A program made the position numbers and the translations under genes. A model generated the notes under the pieces. It searched no databases. It was not told the DNA's origin and worked only from the letters and a program-made list of their open reading frames with translations. Positions 54,022 through 62,322 of a stretch of DNA of 62,654 nt are shown here, one piece after another (within the stretch, counting starts at the first letter, position 1; each line of letters starts with the position of its first letter). Origin of the DNA: an uncultured Lachnospiraceae bacterium (GTDB lineage Bacteria > Bacillota > Clostridia > Lachnospirales > Lachnospiraceae); NCBI GenBank assembly GCA_934418125.1, contig CAKRWT010000012.1:1-62654 (forward strand), in the 5' to 3' direction.

Positions 54022-54498
54022 TTAAATCGTTTTCTCCATATAAACACAGATAAACCTTGGGTCCCCTGCCGGCTCTTCTTCGCCCGGAACCTTCTTCTCC
54101 AGGGTTCTCGGACTCATTTCCGGGTTAATCCGGTATCCCAGCTTCTCATAGAAGCCTACGGCTTCTTCCCTGCTGGTAATGACAATCTTATGGATTTGCT
54201 TTTCCCGAATCCATTCCTCGGCTGCTTCAATCCCGACTCTTCCTGCGCCCATGCCCCTGGCGGTGCTTACCGTTGCCACCCGTTCTATTTTGGCAATGCC
54301 GCGCTCCGGCAGAATATGGAGTCTGTTGGTGCTTAAAGGCTTTCCGGTATCGTCTACCACCAGAATATACTCGGACTCAATGGTATCGTCTGCAAACTCT
54401 CCCTCTAACGACAGGTCAAAGCCCAATACCATTGCTTCTGTCCTTACATAATAGACACCGGCTCTCGCCCATTCCTCTTTTACTCTGATTGCTCTCAT
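54022..54498 (-). CDS. GNAT acetyltransferase, last gene of the sulfur operon
   Basis: A 158-residue GNAT enzyme with the acetyl-CoA loop at VATVSTARGMGAGRVGIEAA and a C-terminal GFYEKLGYR. The start at 54498 follows GGGAAGGA and is 2 nt after the permease stop, so it is co-transcribed with the ABC transporter. In Bacillus operons for S-substituted cysteine use, an N-acetyltransferase acts on the imported compound; a similar role here is inference. Confidence 0.82.
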   Translation of the reverse strand: MRAIRVKEEWARAGVYYVRTEAMVLGFDLSLEGEFADDTIESEYILVVDDTGKPLSTNRLHILPERGIAKIERVATVSTARGMGAGRVGIEAAEEWIREKQIHKIVITSREEAVGFYEKLGYRINPEMSPRTLEKKVPGEEEPAGDPRFICVYMEKTI

Positions 54499-54500
54499 AG

Positions 54501-55436
54501 CTATCCTTCCCATTTAATAACTGCTTTTTCTATCCGGTTGACTGCGATATCAATGACGGTCGTAATCACACCAACAGTGACAATACCTGCCAGTACGCAG
54601 CGGTAATCTGCAAAGCTTTTATACTTTTCAATAAAATAACCGATTCCCAGGTTCATGCCAAGCATTTCCGCACCGGACAAGCACATGAAGGCTCCCCGTA
54701 AGCTCTTGGAAATACTTTTGATAATCCCCGGCAGGCAATATGGGAAAATAACTTTTCCTAACATGCCAAAGGTTCCTACGCCCATGGTCCTGGCTGCCTC
54801 GATGATGGATTTGTCTATCTGTCCCACACGGACTACCATCCCCTGGAAGGTTGGCCAGAATACGGCAAAGAAAATAACCGCAATGGCTGCCTGACGGAAG
54901 GTGGTAAATACCATAATCAGATAGGCGGAAAACATCAATGGGGGAATCAGTGTAATCACATTGGATATGGGGAGTAATACTTCCCGGATTCTCGGTATCC
55001 AGCCCGCTAACAGTCCCAGTAAGGTTCCTAACACGATGGCTAATAAGAAGCCCCAGAATAAAAGTGCCAGGGAGCCCAGTACATCACTGCCGATTTCTGC
55101 CGGTTTCTCCACGAATACATGGAACAGTCCTTCCGGCGAGGGAATCAGTAAATCGTTTTTTACCAGTCCTGTTTTATAAGAAATTTCCCACAGGGCAAAA
55201 AAGCTGTAAACTACCACTGCAATGTCTGACGCACTTTTCTTCCTGGACGCATGCACGCTGACCAGATAGAGCAGATAGGTTATCGTCAGGGCTACTATAT
55301 AAGCCATGCTGTCATAATAGGCTTTATGGGCTGTAAAATAGGGGAATGCCAGTGTCAGCACAATGTTTAAGACAAACAATATGGTGGCAATTCCGAATTC
55401 AATATACATTTTGGGTTCCAACAACCATTTTTTCAT
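54501..55436 (-). CDS. ABC transporter permease (SsuC/TauC/NrtB type)
   Basis: A 311-residue permease with about seven transmembrane segments. The EAA loop is EAARTMGVGTFGMLGKVIFPYCLPGI near residue 215-240 (central EAARTMG). Three extra N-terminal helices precede the usual six-helix core. It overlaps the ATPase gene by 4 nt. Family members import sulfonates, nitrate, taurine or thiamine precursors. Confidence 0.9.
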   Translation of the reverse strand: MKKWLLEPKMYIEFGIATILFVLNIVLTLAFPYFTAHKAYYDSMAYIVALTITYLLYLVSVHASRKKSASDIAVVVYSFFALWEISYKTGLVKNDLLIPSPEGLFHVFVEKPAEIGSDVLGSLALLFWGFLLAIVLGTLLGLLAGWIPRIREVLLPISNVITLIPPLMFSAYLIMVFTTFRQAAIAVIFFAVFWPTFQGMVVRVGQIDKSIIEAARTMGVGTFGMLGKVIFPYCLPGIIKSISKSLRGAFMCLSGAEMLGMNLGIGYFIEKYKSFADYRCVLAGIVTVGVITTVIDIAVNRIEKAVIKWEG

Positions 55437-56260
55437 AAGGCTACCTCTGCATCTATAGAATCCTCTACGTGGGCATAGAAGGAAGCAATCAGTTTTCTGT
55501 GAAGAATCTCATAGCCGTCTGTTCCAATCAGATAATCTCTCTTTCTTGGATGCGGGAACGGCACCGGCAATATGGTTCTGATTCTTCCCGGTTCCATGAC
55601 GACAATCCGGTCTGCCAGTAAAATTGCTTCGTCAATATCATGGGTTACAAATACTACGGTTTTATGGTTCTCAGTACACAGGGTGGATACCAGTTCCTGT
55701 AATTCCAGACGGAGTTTCGGGTCGATTGCCCCGAATGGCTCATCTAACAAAAGGATATCCGATTCCAGTGCCAGGGCTCTTGCCACGGCAACTCTCTGTT
55801 TCATACCACCGGAAAGCTGGCTGGGGTATCTGGAGGCTGCCCCCACAAGTCCTACTTTCCTGATATACTCATCTGCCAGTTCTTCCCGCTCCGCCTTCGT
55901 GTATTTTCTGCCGCTTTGTTTGATGCCAAAAAGGATGTTTCCCTTTACGGTAAGCCATGGAAATAAGGAATACTGCTGAAATACCACGGCTCTGTCCGGT
56001 CCTGGTCCCTTGATGGGCTTGCCATCTACCAGGATTTCTCCTGCCTTGGCTTTGTTCAGTCCGTTTAAAAGTCCCAGTAACGTGGACTTTCCGCAGCCTG
56101 ATGAACCGAGAATACAGATGAATTCACCCTCTTTGATGTCCAGGCTGACATGGTCTAAAGCTGAGAACTTGCTTCTCTGGTCCACGTAGTCAAAGGACAC
56201 ATCTTTTATCTCTATTTTATTCGCTTTTCCTGATAAATCCCTTATGGTATTCTCGTTCAT
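55433..56260 (-). CDS. ABC transporter ATP-binding protein (SsuB/TauB type)
   Basis: About 275 residues. Walker A is LGSSGCGKSTLLGLL near 55, the Q-loop FQQYSLFPW, signature LSGGMKQRVAVARAL, Walker B DILLLDEPFGAID and H-loop VTHDIDEA. The ATG at 56260 has AAGGAGC upstream; an ATG 18 nt earlier overlaps the cysK stop but has no binding site. Forms the importer with the adjacent permease and the lipoprotein at 59385. Confidence 0.92.
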   Translation of the reverse strand: MNENTIRDLSGKANKIEIKDVSFDYVDQRSKFSALDHVSLDIKEGEFICILGSSGCGKSTLLGLLNGLNKAKAGEILVDGKPIKGPGPDRAVVFQQYSLFPWLTVKGNILFGIKQSGRKYTKAEREELADEYIRKVGLVGAASRYPSQLSGGMKQRVAVARALALESDILLLDEPFGAIDPKLRLELQELVSTLCTENHKTVVFVTHDIDEAILLADRIVVMEPGRIRTILPVPFPHPRKRDYLIGTDGYEILHRKLIASFYAHVEDSIDAEVAL

Positions 56261-56277
56261 TTTCTGCTCCTTATCCA

Positions 56278-57204
56278 TCAGTCAAACAATGCGCCTGATA
56301 AATATTTTTCTCCGCTGTCCGGGAAGATTACTACGATATTCTTCCCTTTGTTTTCCGGTTTCCTGGCAATTACTTCTGCCGCATATAAGGCTGCGCCGGA
56401 GGAAATGCCTGCCAGGACTGCATCCTCCCTTGCCAGAAGCTTGGCTGCCTCAAACGCCTGCCCGGTGGTTACTGCTATGACATCATCATAGACGGCAATA
56501 TCCAGTGTGTAGGGTACAAATCCTGCACCGATTCCCTGTAATTTATGGGAACCTGCATGTCCCTTGGAGAGCACCGGTGAGTCTGCCGGTTCCACCGCGA
56601 TTACCTGAATCGCCGGGTTCTGCTCTTTCAGATATTTACCTGCCCCTGACAAGGTTCCTCCGGTTCCCACACCGGCTACCAGAATATCCACCGCGCCGTC
56701 CGTATCCTGGAAAATCTCCGGTCCGGTTGTCCGGTAATGGGCAAGGGGATTTACCTCGTTGGTAAACTGTCCCGGAATGAAGCTGTGAGGAATTTTTTCT
56801 GCCAGCTCATTTGCCTTGGCAATCGCCCCTTTCATTCCCTTTGCCCCTTCTGTTAATACAATTTCTGCGCCGTAGGCTTTCAGAATATTTCTTCGCTCCA
56901 CACTCATGGTATCCGGCATGGTAATGATTGTTCTGTAGCCTTTTTCTGCGGCAACGGCTGCAAGTCCAATCCCGGTATTTCCACTGGTCGGCTCAATGAT
57001 GACGGAATCTTCGTTCAGAAGTCCTTTTTCTCTGGCATCTGACAGCATATACAGGGCAATTCTGTCCTTAATGCTGCCTGCCGGGTTAAAATATTCCAAT
57101 TTGCCAAGGAGATTTACCTTCAGTCCTCTTGCTTTCTGGTATCCGCTTAATCTGACAAGCGGTGTGCTGCCAATCAGGCTCGAAACATTCTCATATACCT
57201 TCAT
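56278..57204 (-). CDS. cysK: Cysteine synthase A
   Basis: A 308-residue PLP enzyme joining O-acetylserine and sulfide. The PLP lysine is Lys46 in NPAGSIKDR; EPTSGNTGIGLA, MPDTMSVERRNILKAYGAE and GVGTGGTLSGAGKYL are all canonical, so normal CysK activity is expected. GAGGT precedes the ATG. The gene is 22 nt after the transferase gene. Confidence 0.93.
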   Translation of the reverse strand: MKVYENVSSLIGSTPLVRLSGYQKARGLKVNLLGKLEYFNPAGSIKDRIALYMLSDAREKGLLNEDSVIIEPTSGNTGIGLAAVAAEKGYRTIITMPDTMSVERRNILKAYGAEIVLTEGAKGMKGAIAKANELAEKIPHSFIPGQFTNEVNPLAHYRTTGPEIFQDTDGAVDILVAGVGTGGTLSGAGKYLKEQNPAIQVIAVEPADSPVLSKGHAGSHKLQGIGAGFVPYTLDIAVYDDVIAVTTGQAFEAAKLLAREDAVLAGISSGAALYAAEVIARKPENKGKNIVVIFPDSGEKYLSGALFD

Positions 57205-57226
57205 GAGTATTTACCTCGTTTTCTGC

Positions 57227-58429
57227 TTAATCTCTGAGCTTGGATGCAATCGGGTTAATGGACGCATCGGTTGTAAGTACTCTGTCCATAGGATTTCTGT
57301 CTGCCCAGTCTTTGGAGTTCCATTTTGTCTTGGAAATCACGGTCTGATAGTCTTCTACGCTTTCCCCCTCCGGGTGCTTCTTGAATACATTCTCCGGGTC
57401 GTTGGAAAGTGTTTTTCTTGTTCTGTCTGTTTTCCAGAGTTCGTCATAAGGAACCTGCGCTGCAATTCTCTTTGGATAGCTTGCGAAGATACCCTTGGTA
57501 TCGTTCTTCGGGAATTCAAAGAAGGTATACTTTCTGAATACCGGCAGGCTGAACAGTTCTTTCACATAGCCCCACAGGTTCGGATACTCTGTGATACGCT
57601 TCTTCATCGGTCCGATGTTATGGTAGTAGCTTGTCTCCCAGCGAACCAGGGTTACATACAACCGGATATCTGAATCAGTAATATAATCACCGAACAGAAA
57701 ACGGTTTGTTTTCAGTCTCTCGTCCAGTTTTTCCACAGAATCAAAGAAATCGTTATAAGCTTCCTCGTAAGCTTCCCAGGACTGGCAGAATGCCATTCTG
57801 TAATGTCCGTTGTTCACGGTAGGGAACAGCCAGTCATTGAATTCATCAATTTTCTTTCTGTATTTTACCGGGTATAAATCCGGTGCATCTACCGGCTGGA
57901 ATTTCCGGAACTGCACTTCTATGTAATTGGTCAGTCTGTGGTAATCGTTATTGACTGCCGTCTTATTCTTCACATCCACGAAAGTAGGTGTGGTTGCTCT
58001 TCCTGTAAATTCCGGGTCTGCGTTCTTATAGAACTGGCTTAAGAAATAAACACCGCAGATAGGGTCTTTATGCTCCGGCTGGTCTGCGAAACCATGCCCA
58101 TAAATATTTGCCTGTCCTGAGGATGTGGTTGCCACATCGCCGATAACATCCTGTAACCCTAAAATATCCCTTGCGATAACGGGTCTGTTGGACCAGTGGC
58201 ATCCGTGTGCCCAGTAGATAGCGTAGCGGTCTGCCTCTGCATGGTTGTCCTCCGGCTCCTCGCCAAATGGTTTGATGAAAGCGTTGGGCTGTCTGATGAA
58301 GGCTCCTCTCTCATCGATTTCTGACTTTGTCTCCTTTGGCCTTGGCGGTACCCCAACCTCTTCTGCGTGTCTTTGTGCTTCCTCGTCTGTATAAATTGCA
58401 GTTACCTCACTGCTGAAATTGCATGCCAT
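57227..58429 (-). CDS. Xi-class glutathione transferase-like protein
   Basis: A 400-residue homologue of glutathionyl-hydroquinone reductases (YqjG/EcmR4 group). The thioredoxin-like domain carries YWAHGCHWSNRPVIAR with candidate catalytic Cys77, where the family has CPWAHR. The helical C-terminal GST domain (FLFGDYITDSDIRLYVTLVRW) is well conserved. Known members remove glutathione from hydroquinones through the cysteine. Finding it inside a cysteine operon of a presumed anaerobe suggests cleavage of a thiol conjugate to release sulfur; that is inference. TAATG overlap with the upstream gene and an AGGAGG site. Confidence 0.88.
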   Translation of the reverse strand: MACNFSSEVTAIYTDEEAQRHAEEVGVPPRPKETKSEIDERGAFIRQPNAFIKPFGEEPEDNHAEADRYAIYWAHGCHWSNRPVIARDILGLQDVIGDVATTSSGQANIYGHGFADQPEHKDPICGVYFLSQFYKNADPEFTGRATTPTFVDVKNKTAVNNDYHRLTNYIEVQFRKFQPVDAPDLYPVKYRKKIDEFNDWLFPTVNNGHYRMAFCQSWEAYEEAYNDFFDSVEKLDERLKTNRFLFGDYITDSDIRLYVTLVRWETSYYHNIGPMKKRITEYPNLWGYVKELFSLPVFRKYTFFEFPKNDTKGIFASYPKRIAAQVPYDELWKTDRTRKTLSNDPENVFKKHPEGESVEDYQTVISKTKWNSKDWADRNPMDRVLTTDASINPIASKLRD

Positions 58430-59367
58430 TATGATTCCTCCTCATGAAATAAATCGCTTGAAAGATATTTGTTTCCCCCATCCGGGAAAAGTACCACGAT
58501 ATTTTTTCCTTTGTTTTCCGGTCTTTTTGCCAGTGTTACTGCTGCCCAGAGGGCTGCACCTGCGGAAATGCCGATAAGCAGTCCTTCTTTTCTGGGGCAT
58601 AACCTTGCGTACCGGTATGCGTCTTCATCCGTGCAAAGCAGGATTTCCTTGTAAAGTGTCAGGTCTGTAATCGGACAGATAACACCACCGCCGATTCCCT
58701 GGATTTTGTGTGGTCCCGGCTCCCCTCCATTTAATACCGGACACCCTGCCGGTTCTACCCCATAGATTTCAATGGCAGGATTCTTTTCTTTTAAGAACTG
58801 TCCGATGCCGCCGGAAGTACCACTGGTTCCTACCGTGGCAACAAAGATATCTACCTTTCCGTCCATATCCTTCCAGATTTCCGGTCCGGTATGTTTTACA
58901 TGGGCTTCCGGGTGATGGGGATTCTCTCCCTGTGCCGGTCGGAAAGCACCTTCCTTCTCTTCCAGTTCCTTTGCCCGGTTGCCCGATTCTTTAAATCCCA
59001 AATCCTTCGGGGTCAGCTCCACGTCTGCCCCATAGGCTTTCAGTATCTTGATTTTTTCCCGGCTTGCGCCTTCCTGCATACAGATTACGGCATGGTATTT
59101 TTTGACTGCTGCCACTAAGGAAATGCCTATTCCCGTATTTCCGGAAGTGCCTTCTACAATCGTTCCGCCCGGCTTCAATTTTCCTTCTTCTTCCGCCGCC
59201 TCAATCATATTGAGGGCAGCCCTGTCCTTCACGGAACCTCCCGGATTAAAGCTTTCTACCTTCGCATATATGTGGGCATCCAAGGCTTCTGCCTCTTCAA
59301 TTTTATTCAGATGCAGAATCGGTGTATTGCCAATCAGTTGTATTACGTTGTCGTATATCTTTCCCAT
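58429..59367 (-). CDS. Divergent cysteine synthase-like PLP enzyme
   Basis: A 312-residue paralogue of CysK. PLP lysine Lys47 is in NPGGSVKDR. Substrate-loop residues differ from the canonical enzyme: EGTSGNTGIG instead of EPTSGNTGIG, MQEGASREKIKILKAYGAD instead of MPxTMSxERR, and VGTSGTSGGIGQFL instead of VGTGGTLTG. It probably uses another acceptor or sulfur donor, or catalyses an elimination. It begins 17 nt after the binding-protein gene and ends overlapping the next start. Confidence 0.88.
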   Translation of the reverse strand: MGKIYDNVIQLIGNTPILHLNKIEEAEALDAHIYAKVESFNPGGSVKDRAALNMIEAAEEEGKLKPGGTIVEGTSGNTGIGISLVAAVKKYHAVICMQEGASREKIKILKAYGADVELTPKDLGFKESGNRAKELEEKEGAFRPAQGENPHHPEAHVKHTGPEIWKDMDGKVDIFVATVGTSGTSGGIGQFLKEKNPAIEIYGVEPAGCPVLNGGEPGPHKIQGIGGGVICPITDLTLYKEILLCTDEDAYRYARLCPRKEGLLIGISAGAALWAAVTLAKRPENKGKNIVVLFPDGGNKYLSSDLFHEEES

Positions 59368-59384
59368 ACCGTTTTCCTCTATGT

Positions 59385-60650
59385 CTATTTGTTATCTGCC
59401 TCAAACTGTGTCAGAAGCTCTGCGTAAGTCTGGTTGTCAGGCTCTCTTTCTACCAGTGCGTTAATTGCCTCTTCGTAAGCAGATACATCTATGTTCTGTG
59501 TAATATCGTATGTTGCAAAGTCAACACCTGCACTGGCAAGAAGACCGGAGTTGGTTGCTGCTTCCACATATTTTACGATTCCCTTTGTATTCGGGTCTGT
59601 TGCGTACTTGGTAACGCCACCGTAAAGGTAAGTTTCTACATAATCAGCCTCTTTACCGGAATAGTTTGCTACGGTGTCAACGACATCCTGCTTGATGGCT
59701 TCATCGGTTTCACCCTGTTTGTAATAATCAAAAGCTCTGATTCTTGCTGTCTCATAAGCTACGAAAGCATCGTGCTTCTCTGCCAGTTTTGCCGGAGAAG
59801 TCACTTCACGGCAGCATACATAATTCTCCTGTAAGCTTCCCGCCGGGGTTACTACCTCAAGCTCGTAAGCATCTCCGTAGAGAAGTGCATATTCCATAGG
59901 AAGGAATCCCAAATCGACTTCGCCCTTCTGTACTGCCTGCGCCACGGCTGTTTCGTCCTGGTAATAGGAAATGTTTCCGTTTGCTTCATCTTCAATGGCT
60001 GCAATTTCTTCTTCGGAAACGCCATTGTCCAACAGGTACTGACGGGTTATTACCCAGGAAGCTTCATTTCGTACAAAGCCAAGCCTGGCTTCTTTTACCG
60101 CATCCAGATTGATAATGGTGGAAGCATCCTGATAGGCTGCTGTATTACCACTCTTGGCGATGACTGCACCACCCTCTACAGCAGTACCGCCGATAACGGT
60201 AATGTCATATCCGGAACCGATTGCCTGTAAGTCCGGTACAAAACCAGTATTCAAAATATCGAGCTGGTCGTCACTGCCGTTGATAGCGGTCAATGCGTCC
60301 TGTCCCCCGATATTGACCGGCTCTACGGTAACACCTTCTTCTGCAAAATATCCTTTTTCCAATGCCAGAATGTTAATGGCGATTCGGATATTTCCTGTCA
60401 TAAAGGAAACCTTCAAAGTTCCCTTATCCTGTGTTACAGCTTCTTCTGTGTCAGCTGCCGCATCGTCTGCATGTTCTGTGTCGGCTGTTTCCGCTGCATC
60501 TGTCGCCTCCGCATCGATGTTCTCATCGGTATTGGTCTTCTCTTCCTCCTGCGCTGCGGTTTCTGCAATGCTTCCTGTCTGTCCACATCCGGTTAACGCT
60601 GTCAATGCAAGAGCTGTGGTAAGTAATAAGCTGATAATTTTTCTTTTCAT
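59385..60650 (-). CDS. ABC transporter substrate-binding lipoprotein (SsuA/NMT1 type)
   Basis: A 421-residue lipoprotein. Signal peptide with lipobox LTGC near residue 22, then an acidic Ala/Glu/Asp/Thr linker (about 30-75). The binding domain begins KVSFMTGNIRIAINILALEKGYF, typical of sulfonate, nitrate and taurine binders. First structural gene after the attenuator; AAGGAGG precedes the ATG. The ligand cannot be read, but the neighbours point to an organosulfur compound. Confidence 0.92.
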   Translation of the reverse strand: MKRKIISLLLTTALALTALTGCGQTGSIAETAAQEEEKTNTDENIDAEATDAAETADTEHADDAAADTEEAVTQDKGTLKVSFMTGNIRIAINILALEKGYFAEEGVTVEPVNIGGQDALTAINGSDDQLDILNTGFVPDLQAIGSGYDITVIGGTAVEGGAVIAKSGNTAAYQDASTIINLDAVKEARLGFVRNEASWVITRQYLLDNGVSEEEIAAIEDEANGNISYYQDETAVAQAVQKGEVDLGFLPMEYALLYGDAYELEVVTPAGSLQENYVCCREVTSPAKLAEKHDAFVAYETARIRAFDYYKQGETDEAIKQDVVDTVANYSGKEADYVETYLYGGVTKYATDPNTKGIVKYVEAATNSGLLASAGVDFATYDITQNIDVSAYEEAINALVEREPDNQTYAELLTQFEADNK

Positions 60651-60710
60651 ATTTCCTCCTTATTTCTGCGCATAACGAGTTTGTGATTTTTGATTCTAAA
60701 TTCTAATTAT

Positions 60711-60734
60711 AAAAAAAAGCCCGGCTGCCCGGAC
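60711..60734 (-). terminator. Attenuator terminator of the sulfur operon
   Basis: GTCCGG (60734-60729), loop GCAG and CCGGGC (60724-60719) form a GC-rich hairpin followed by eight T (60718-60711). It lies between the Cys-rich leader ORF and the first structural gene, so it cannot be an end-of-operon terminator. Confidence 0.9.
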
Positions 60735-60790
60735 ATTCACTGATTCCACTTATTCGCATGGAAATTCCCTATCAATCAGCACATTCGTCC
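60731..60790 (-). promoter_or_regulatory. Candidate antiterminator of the cysteine attenuator
   Basis: GGAC (60790-60787) and CTGATT (60779-60774) can pair with GTCC (60734-60731) and AATCAG (60745-60740). GTCC belongs to the 5' arm of the terminator, so the pairings exclude each other. A ribosome at the leader stop codon would cover CTGATT; one stalled at the Cys codons would leave it free. Confidence 0.7.
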
Positions 60791-60853
60791 TTGCAGTAAT
60801 TCTCCTTGTTTGATACAACAGCAACAACAATCCTTTCTTTTCATGTACATCAT
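60776..60853 (-). CDS. Cysteine-rich leader peptide (attenuator ORF)
   Basis: A 25-codon ORF starting with ATG at 60853 behind AAAGGAG with seven nt spacing. Codons 9-13 are five consecutive cysteine codons (TGT TGT TGC TGT TGT), followed by IKQGELLQGRMC and TGA; the last sense codon is also Cys. The position, 40 nt before a terminator and upstream of cysteine genes, is that of a classical attenuation leader. Translation speed over the Cys run would report charged tRNA-Cys. Confidence 0.88.
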   Translation of the reverse strand: MMYMKRKDCCCCCIKQGELLQGRMC

Positions 60854-60915
60854 AATTGTTCTCCTTTCCAAGCTACTTATATTTCCTAGTAGTTATGTAT
60901 GAATTGTATGAAATT

Positions 60916-60944
60916 ATAATACTCCTAGTTTTCCTACCTGTCAA
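60916..60944 (-). promoter_or_regulatory. Promoter of the sulfur operon
   Basis: TTGACA (60944-60939) and TATTAT (60921-60916) lie 17 bp apart. ACTAGGA occurs twice, at 60929-60923 inside the promoter spacer and at 60890-60884 in the leader; it may be a repressor site, possibly of the Rrf2/CymR kind, which is a guess. Confidence 0.75.
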
Positions 60945-61072
60945 CTATAAATTAAATTTTTTATTATTTCTTTTTTGTCCTATTACAGGATGTGTACTTT
61001 CATGAATGCTCTATTCACAAAAGTTTGACACTTCTTTTTTGCTGTCCTGTAAATGCTTTTGCCATTTCTCGA

Positions 61073-61102
61073 CCTATGAATATTTTTATATGTATTCATA
61101 GG
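61073..61102. repeat. 10-bp inverted repeat in intergenic region
   Basis: CCTATGAATA and TATTCATAGG are perfect complements separated by 10 bp, about 55 bp upstream of a promoter. It could be an operator for the small membrane-protein gene. The rest of the gap between 60945 and 61156 shows nothing else clear. Confidence 0.6.
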
Positions 61103-61156
61103 TGTCATATTGTATATTGTGGGAGTTAGGAAGATAGCGAATGCTTTCAATTTTTA

Positions 61157-61184
61157 TTGTATTTTACCGGGAAGATGGTATAAT
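61157..61184 (+). promoter_or_regulatory. Promoter of the small membrane protein
   Basis: TTGTAT and TATAAT separated by 16 bp, about 32 bp before the start codon. Confidence 0.7.
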
Positions 61185-61215
61185 GAACTTATTCTTACAA
61201 AAAGGAGTGTGCTTT

Positions 61216-61329
61216 ATGTTTTTACTATTAGCCGGCGGGCTTTTAATCATCCTTTTAGCGGTAGTAATTGCCGTAGTATCGTCCGTAGTTTCCGCAGTCG
61301 CAGCAGCTACCGACGATGAAGAAGACTGA
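61216..61329 (+). CDS. Small hydrophobic membrane peptide (37 aa)
   Basis: A 37-residue protein with one long transmembrane helix of Leu, Ile, Val and Ala (about 2-28) and an acidic end, TDDEED. AAAGGAG precedes the ATG at good spacing; a longer in-frame ORF upstream lacks this. It has its own promoter and terminator, so it is a true gene rather than a chance ORF. Size and shape resemble small membrane regulators or type I toxin peptides, but no antisense RNA promoter is obvious. Confidence 0.75.
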   Translation: MFLLLAGGLLIILLAVVIAVVSSVVSAVAAATDDEED

Positions 61330-61356
61330 CATCCAGACTTTGGACTGTCAGTTTTC
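61325..61356 (+). terminator. Terminator of the small membrane protein
   Basis: ACTGACA and TGTCAGT with inner CCA/TGG pairing, followed by TTTTCTTCTTT. The stop codon lies in the first arm. Confidence 0.85.
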
Positions 61357-61400
61357 TTCTTTATCCTGCCAGTAATATTCTGTATCTACTTAATGACTGC

Positions 61401-62276
61401 TTAACAACACGCTAAATTTTCTGCGTTGTTGTTTTGTATATTAATCAGCATGAATTCATACTGTTTGCACCTTGAAAAAACGATATCGAAAAATAAGCGC
61501 AAAAGGGATCTACTTATTCGATCCACATTCATTGCTATGACTGACAGCGCTATGGAGCCTCTCGTCGTCTCATCCAGCCTGCTGGTAATCAGACCGAGTC
61601 CGTATTTTTGTTTCGCAAGGGCAAATGCTCTTTCCACTGCGATTCGCTCAGCATTGTCTTTGTATTCCGTCTTTCGGTCAGTTGTGGCATTTTTCTTTAG
61701 TCTTCCCAGAGACGGCCCTGATAAGCGGATTCTGTGCTCCCTGCAATAGGCAAGGTTGTTTCTGTTCCTGTAGATTTTATCTGCCAGGATGCGTTCCGGA
61801 TAATGACCCGTTCTTTCGAAATACCGCTCAGCAACTGCGATGAGAACATCACTTTCGTTTTTTGTGTCAGTTCACACTCTGTCTCCAGAAGCTCATTGAT
61901 GTATTTTCTGTCCCTGCGGATATACTGGAGCTGCTGGCGGATTGCCTTGCGTATCTTTTTTCTGGTACGTTTTTTACACCTGGCCAGGTTCAGGTAATCC
62001 TTTCGGGCATTCCTGCGGTACATCCGTGGAATGTAATAATCAAATCTTCTGCGGGGCACAGGTTGCATCAGGAATCACGGTTCCGCTGTTCTCACCGGAA
62101 TCTTTTTCATCTGTATCCGGATGGCTTCCACCACCCGGTGTTGGAGCATCCGGTGTGTTGTATGCAATGATCATCTCATTGATTTCACTGAGAACGTCAT
62201 CTGTCAGGCGCTTACGGAACTCATTTTGACTGGAAAATTCAGTATTTTCAAGGAATTTATGCGTATTTTTTATTAT
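61401..62276 (-). pseudogene. Decayed DDE transposase (IS5/IS1182-like)
   Basis: Three blocks of one transposase are readable in order. The N-terminal block (about 62276-62070) has FSSQNEFRKRLTDDVLSEI and ends PDATCAPQKI. The middle block has RRNARKDYLNLARCKKRTRK. The C-terminal block has AERYFERTGHYPERILADKI, NLAYCREHRIRLSGPSLGR and ERAFALAKQKYGLGLI. Frame changes and missing segments between the blocks show at least two internal deletions. No intact terminal inverted repeats were found. It marks a former insertion beside the sulfur operon. Confidence 0.85.
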
Positions 62277-62322
62277 TGAGCAGCCATTATATTAAAATGC
62301 ATAAATAAGAAAATATGGCAAT

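Noticed and set aside
54501..60650. Confident naming of the importer as a sulfonate or taurine transporter
   Set aside because: Substrate cannot be told within this ABC family by sequence; nitrate and thiamine-precursor importers look alike. Only the neighbours suggest sulfur.
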